Assembly: GCA_005791855.1 (NCBI GenBank)
Contig: SXUH01000106.1
Location: forward strand, 1 to 17,933
DNA length: 17,933 nucleotides
Direction of reading: 5' to 3'
Source of the DNA: Bdellovibrionales bacterium
GTDB lineage: Bacteria; Bdellovibrionota; Bacteriovoracia; Bacteriovoracales; Bacteriovoracaceae
Below are positions 14,739 through 17,933 of this stretch, piece by piece (position 1 is the stretch's first letter; each line of letters starts with the position of its first letter). The translations under genes were made by a program, and so were the position numbers. The notes beneath the pieces are model-generated. The model was given only the letters and a program-made list of their open reading frames with translations. It did not search any database and was not told where the DNA came from.

Positions 14739-16208
14739 ATGAAGCTTCTCACGCCGATCCTCTCCGCGAGCCTCCTCCTCCCGTCCGCCCCCTCCGTCGC
14801 CGGAACTCCGGGGCGGATCGAGTCCCCGGCCTGCCGGGAGTTCGTCCGCTTCGTCCGAGACGACATGAACACCTTCGGCCTGGTGGTGCTGAAAGACGGG
14901 AAGCACGTCCTCGAGTACTATGGCCACGGGGCCGACCCGGAGACGAAGTTTAAGCTCTGGAGCATCTCGAAGACCTTCACGGGCCTCATGCTCGGGGCCC
15001 TCGTCAAGGAGCGGAAGCTGACCCTGGACGACCGGCTCGTCGACCACGTTCCGGAGTTCGCGACGCCCACGGCGCTCGAACTCCGGACCGGAGTCTCCGA
15101 GCGCCGGAACCAGCTGACACTCCGGCACCTCTGGACCTTCTCCTCCGGGCTGGACTGGTGCGAGTACGCGACCTGCTCCCCGCTGTCTCCGCTGCGGGTC
15201 CACTACGGCCTCGAGCGACGGGACGGCGCCGACTACGTGACCAAGCACAACCTCGTCCATCCTCCCGGCGAAGTCTTCGCCTACGGCACCGGAAACTCCC
15301 TGCTCCTGCAGCACGCCCTGCGGACCGTTTCCGAGAAGGAGCGGCCGGGGTCCTACGCTGACCTTCCGGTGCGAACCATCCTCGGGCCCCTGGGGATTTC
15401 CAACTGGGCCTTCGAGCAAGACGACACGGGCCTGTACATGGGAGGCTCGGGCCTCTTCCTCACCACCCGCGGGCTCTCGAAGCTCGGGCAGCTCATCCTC
15501 AACCGCGGGAAGCTCCCCTCCGGTCGGGAGCTCGTCGACGAAGCTTTCTACCGCGAGATGGTCACTCCGTCTCAGGGGATCCAGGGCCCCGCGACTCCGC
15601 AGACGACGAAGGACTGGGAAGGTGCCGTCGGCGGATCGATCTGGATGAACCGGAAGCTCCCGGGGATCTCCCAGTTCTTCCGGACCGCTCCCGAAGACCT
15701 GGTCTACTCGGGCGGAAACTTTGGCCAGTTCCTGCTGGTGTTCCCTTCCGCCAAGCTCGTCATCGCCCGCAACGGGGGAGACGCGGACCATGCCCGGTTC
15801 TGGGAACCGTTCACCAACCGGGCCCTGGCCTGCTTCGCCCCGGCCCAGCTGACGCCGGATAACGGAAAGCCCGACCACAAGACGCCGGGGACCGGTGCCA
15901 TGGCCTACGGGAAGTTCCTCTTCCGCGCGGTGAACGAGCGCTTCCTGGTGAACATGTACGCCCAGGAGAACTGCAACTGCCTCTTCACTCAGGGCATCTC
16001 GGATCCGAAGGCCTGCCGGACCCTCTACCCGCTGCAGGCGGGCCTCGGGGCGCTCCTGCCGAGAATCACCGTCGATCGGGCGGCGGGGAAGGTCGAAGCG
16101 TACACCACCCTCGGGGCCCTCATCGGCTCCAGTGCGACGGCGCAGTTCGACCCTACCCAGCCGACCCGCGGCTGCCGGTTGACCAAGAGAGCTCGTCCGG
16201 CCCTGTGA
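14739..16208 (+). CDS. Secreted serine hydrolase, class C beta-lactamase-like family
   Basis: This 489-aa protein has a Sec signal (MKLLTPILSASLLLPSAPSVA) and the beta-lactamase/DD-peptidase transpeptidase fold. The nucleophile motif SxxK is S75-I-S-K78 (KLWSISKTFTG). 'VFAYGTGNSLLL' is in the place of the usual YxN motif. The family's 'LTLRHLWTFSSGLDW' helix and 'MGGSGLFLTTRGLSKLGQLIL' motif are both clear. Such enzymes hydrolyse esters, amides or D-amino peptides, not only beta-lactams, and the substrate cannot be read from sequence. ATG 14739 has AGGA about 7 nt upstream. The C-terminal 130 residues, with Cys-rich 'ENCNCLF', go beyond the usual fold. Several cysteines fit a periplasmic location. 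It converges on the OleD-like gene with a 23-nt gap. Confidence 0.9.
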   Translation: MKLLTPILSASLLLPSAPSVAGTPGRIESPACREFVRFVRDDMNTFGLVVLKDGKHVLEYYGHGADPETKFKLWSISKTFTGLMLGALVKERKLTLDDRLVDHVPEFATPTALELRTGVSERRNQLTLRHLWTFSSGLDWCEYATCSPLSPLRVHYGLERRDGADYVTKHNLVHPPGEVFAYGTGNSLLLQHALRTVSEKERPGSYADLPVRTILGPLGISNWAFEQDDTGLYMGGSGLFLTTRGLSKLGQLILNRGKLPSGRELVDEAFYREMVTPSQGIQGPATPQTTKDWEGAVGGSIWMNRKLPGISQFFRTAPEDLVYSGGNFGQFLLVFPSAKLVIARNGGDADHARFWEPFTNRALACFAPAQLTPDNGKPDHKTPGTGAMAYGKFLFRAVNERFLVNMYAQENCNCLFTQGISDPKACRTLYPLQAGLGALLPRITVDRAAGKVEAYTTLGALIGSSATAQFDPTQPTRGCRLTKRARPAL

Positions 16209-16231
16209 CTGACACCCGGAAGGGGCCCGTG

Positions 16232-17251
16232 CTAGCTCCGCTGCTGGTCCAGCACCGAGTTCCGGGTGGAAAACGTCTTCGCGAGCCCCTCCTCGATCGA
16301 CACCCGCGGGTGGTACCCGAAGTGCGCCGCCGCCTTCCGGTGGGAGAAGTAGTGGGACTTCCCGAGGTTCAGGGCCACGAAGCGGGTCATCGGCGGCTCG
16401 GGCCTCTGGATCCCCGCGAGCTTGAAGACCTTCTCCAGGAGCCAGCCCAGACGGTAGGCGGACTTCACGTCGATGGACCCCATCACCGGCTCGACCTTCA
16501 CGAACCCCAGCACCTGGTTGATGAACTCCCAGAGCTTCACGGGCCTCTCCTGGCCCACGAAGTAGGCCTGCCCGCACACCGGGGACCCGGGGTGCAGGTG
16601 CTCGAAGGCCTGGACGTGGGCCAGGGCCGCGTTCTCCACGTAGATGATGTCCACCAGGTTCTCCCCGTCTCCCACCACCCGGAGCTTGCCTTCCTTGCCC
16701 TTCTGGATCACCCGTGGGAAGAGGTGCGGATCCCCCGGCCCCCAGATGAGGTGGGGTCTGATCGCACAGGTCAGGAAGCTCTGCGAGTCGTTCATCTGGA
16801 GGACGAGCTTCTCCGCCATGGTCTTGGTCTCCGAGTAGGCGTTGAGGAACTCCGTGGCGTAGGGCTGCTCCTCTCCCACGCCGAGGAGGTCGTCCTTGTC
16901 GAAGACCACCGAGGGCGTGGAGGTGTAGACGAATCTCTTCACCCCGTGCTCTCTGGCGGCCTCGAGGAGGAACTTGGTCCCGAGGAAGTTGATCCCGAGG
17001 TAGTCCTCGTACTTCCCCCACACCCCCGCCAGGGCGGCGACGTGGAAGACGGCGTCGAAGCCCTGGGAGAGGGCCCGGTTGACGTCTTCGATCTTCTTCA
17101 GGTCTCCCTTGATGGTCGGCACCCCGAGGTCTTCCAGGTGAGTGTAGGAGTGCCGAGAGAAGTTCGTCACGACGTAGGAGCTGGTCTTCAGGAGTTCTTG
17201 GATGATGTAGGTTCCGAGGAACCCGCCACCGCCGGTCACGAGGATGCGCAT
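16232..17251 (-). CDS. OleD-like NAD(P)-dependent 3-beta-HSD family reductase
   Basis: This 339-aa extended SDR has the TGGGGFLG cofactor motif (residues 6-13), the active-site Y139 and K143 (AYSETKTMAEK), and an upstream YTSTPSVVFD segment. 'IRPHLIWGPGDPHLFPR' and 'VVGDGENLVDIIYVENAALAHVQAFE' are very like OleD, the 2-alkyl-3-ketoalkanoate reductase of long-chain olefin biosynthesis; these two patterns are the main evidence. OleA, OleB and OleC are not seen in the window, so it may instead be a sterol/3-beta-hydroxy dehydrogenase; the symbol is left blank. ATG 17251 is chosen as the start of the cofactor strand. Its Shine-Dalgarno is weak (AAGG about 12 nt away). It lies 54 nt downstream of the permease gene on the same strand, possibly co-transcribed. 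Confidence 0.87.
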   Translation of the reverse strand: MRILVTGGGGFLGTYIIQELLKTSSYVVTNFSRHSYTHLEDLGVPTIKGDLKKIEDVNRALSQGFDAVFHVAALAGVWGKYEDYLGINFLGTKFLLEAAREHGVKRFVYTSTPSVVFDKDDLLGVGEEQPYATEFLNAYSETKTMAEKLVLQMNDSQSFLTCAIRPHLIWGPGDPHLFPRVIQKGKEGKLRVVGDGENLVDIIYVENAALAHVQAFEHLHPGSPVCGQAYFVGQERPVKLWEFINQVLGFVKVEPVMGSIDVKSAYRLGWLLEKVFKLAGIQRPEPPMTRFVALNLGKSHYFSHRKAAAHFGYHPRVSIEEGLAKTFSTRNSVLDQQRS

Positions 17252-17305
17252 GGGTCCATGATACCTTGGTTCGCCGGCGGCTGAGAAGGCTTTTCTACCC
17301 CCGCG

Positions 17306-17933
17306 CTAGTCTTCCTTGCCGAGCTCCTTCCAGAAGAGCGGAAGGGTGTCGTAGGCGATGGAGCCGATGAGAAGCCCGATGAAGAGCCCGGGGAAGCCGA
17401 GCAGGAGCGCTCCGCCGAGGACGCAGATGAAGGCCACGATCGGCGGGATCCGGCTCTCCCCGAAGGACGCGAGCCAGGGCCGCAGGAAGTTGTCCACCAC
17501 GCCGGTGAAGGCCCCGAGGACCACGAGGATGATGGCACCGGTGGTGTTGCCCTTGACCCAGGCGACGAGCCCGAAGACGAAGGCCACGGGGGCGGCCCCG
17601 ACCACGGGGATGAAGGAGAGGATGAGGGTGATGAAGAACACCAGGAAGAAGCTCCCCAGTCCCAGGAGGCTCACGCCGGTGGCCACCATGAGCGACTGGA
17701 TGCCGCCGGTGGCGATGTTCGAGATGTAGACCTGCCGGGAGTCGTTGATGAAGGCGCCGACGATCTCGTCCATGCGGAGGTCGTTGAACCCGAAGATCTT
17801 CTGGAAGAAGTTCCGCACCTCCCGGCCCTGCTTCAGGAAGGAGAAGGTGCACAGGAGCATGATGAGGAGGAAGAGGAAGAGCACCGGGATGCTCGCGGCG
17901 AAGGTCTGGAAGAAGTTCAGGAGGAACTTCATC
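17306..17933 (-). CDS. AI-2E family transporter (PerM-like), N-terminus outside window
   Basis: This is the C-terminal part (at least 208 residues) of a multi-helix membrane permease of the AI-2E/UPF0118/PerM family. Members are usually about 340-370 aa, so the first 130 or so residues are missing beyond the right edge; the Met at 17932 is probably internal. Visible are four to five membrane helices, the 'FFITLILSFIPVVGAAPVAFVFGLVAW' core (family-type 'IPxVG' turn) and 'DNFLRPWLAS', the strongly conserved 'vvDNllrP' motif. Some members export autoinducer-2 and others are Na+/H+ antiporters or have unknown substrates. It is upstream of the OleD-like gene; no functional link is evident. Confidence 0.9.
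   Translation of the reverse strand, partial: MKFLLNFFQTFAASIPVLFLFLLIMLLCTFSFLKQGREVRNFFQKIFGFNDLRMDEIVGAFINDSRQVYISNIATGGIQSLMVATGVSLLGLGSFFLVFFITLILSFIPVVGAAPVAFVFGLVAWVKGNTTGAIILVVLGAFTGVVDNFLRPWLASFGESRIPPIVAFICVLGGALLLGFPGLFIGLLIGSIAYDTLPLFWKELGKED

Noticed and set aside
14739..16208. Antibiotic-resistance beta-lactamase
   Set aside because: The SxxK fold is shared by many esterases and peptidases; the length, extra C-terminal part and the altered second motif do not single out a beta-lactamase.
14565..17021. An 818-aa minus-strand open frame crossing the hydrolase and OleD-like genes
   Set aside because: It spans two unrelated, well-supported genes on opposite strands, and its translation is Arg/Gly/Pro-rich without motifs. 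It is a codon-bias artefact.

Overview
The window is about 18 kb of GC-rich bacterial DNA, tightly packed with genes and with a strong bias toward C- or G-ending codons. Two proteins carry lipoprotein signal peptides with a lipobox Cys, several others carry Sec signals, and there is a CHASE2 adenylate cyclase and an Ig-repeat/VWA surface lipoprotein. Together these point to a Gram-negative chromosome. The style of the envelope proteins suggests a deltaproteobacterium-like or Bdellovibrionota-like organism, but this is inference from gene content and not from a marker gene. No rRNA, tRNA, CRISPR array, insertion sequence, integrase or phage gene was seen.

Layout. (1) 1-84, minus: the first 28 codons of a gene cut by the window edge, divergent from a CHASE2 adenylate/guanylate cyclase (113-2311, plus). 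(2) 2533-5817, plus: a large lipoprotein with eight Ig-like repeats of about 96 residues and a C-terminal von Willebrand A domain. (3) 5851-9294, minus: a four-gene cluster. In transcription order it holds an HTTM-DCC membrane fusion protein, a PqqD-like peptide-binding protein, a family 2 glycosyltransferase and a small secreted protein with six cysteines. The first three genes overlap by 29 and 11 nt. (4) 9417-13665, plus: a tightly spaced five-gene operon with a CrtI/retinol-saturase-like flavoenzyme, a FabG-like ketoreductase, a FabZ-like dehydratase, a FabI-like enoyl reductase and a helical lipoprotein. (5) 13874-16208, plus: a secreted protein of unknown function and a secreted class C beta-lactamase-like serine hydrolase. 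(6) 16232-17933, minus: an AI-2E/PerM family permease (its N-terminus lies outside the window) followed by an OleD-like NAD-dependent 3-oxoacyl/3-beta-HSD-type reductase.

How the parts may work together. Regions 3 and 4 diverge from a shared 122-nt AT-rich control region (9295-9416), so they may be co-regulated. Region 3 is the most unusual part. It combines an HTTM protein (a relative of the vitamin K-dependent gamma-carboxylase membrane domain) fused to a DCC thiol-oxidoreductase-like domain, a stand-alone PqqD-like peptide-recognition protein, a glycosyltransferase and a secreted Cys-rich mini-protein. This could be an undescribed peptide maturation or export-and-modification system; that is a hypothesis from gene order and domain content. 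Region 4 holds the reduction-dehydration-reduction half of a fatty-acid-type cycle with a polyene/isoprenoid-type flavoenzyme, but no ketosynthase or acyl carrier protein inside the window. It looks like a specialised lipid-tailoring operon rather than the housekeeping fab cluster.
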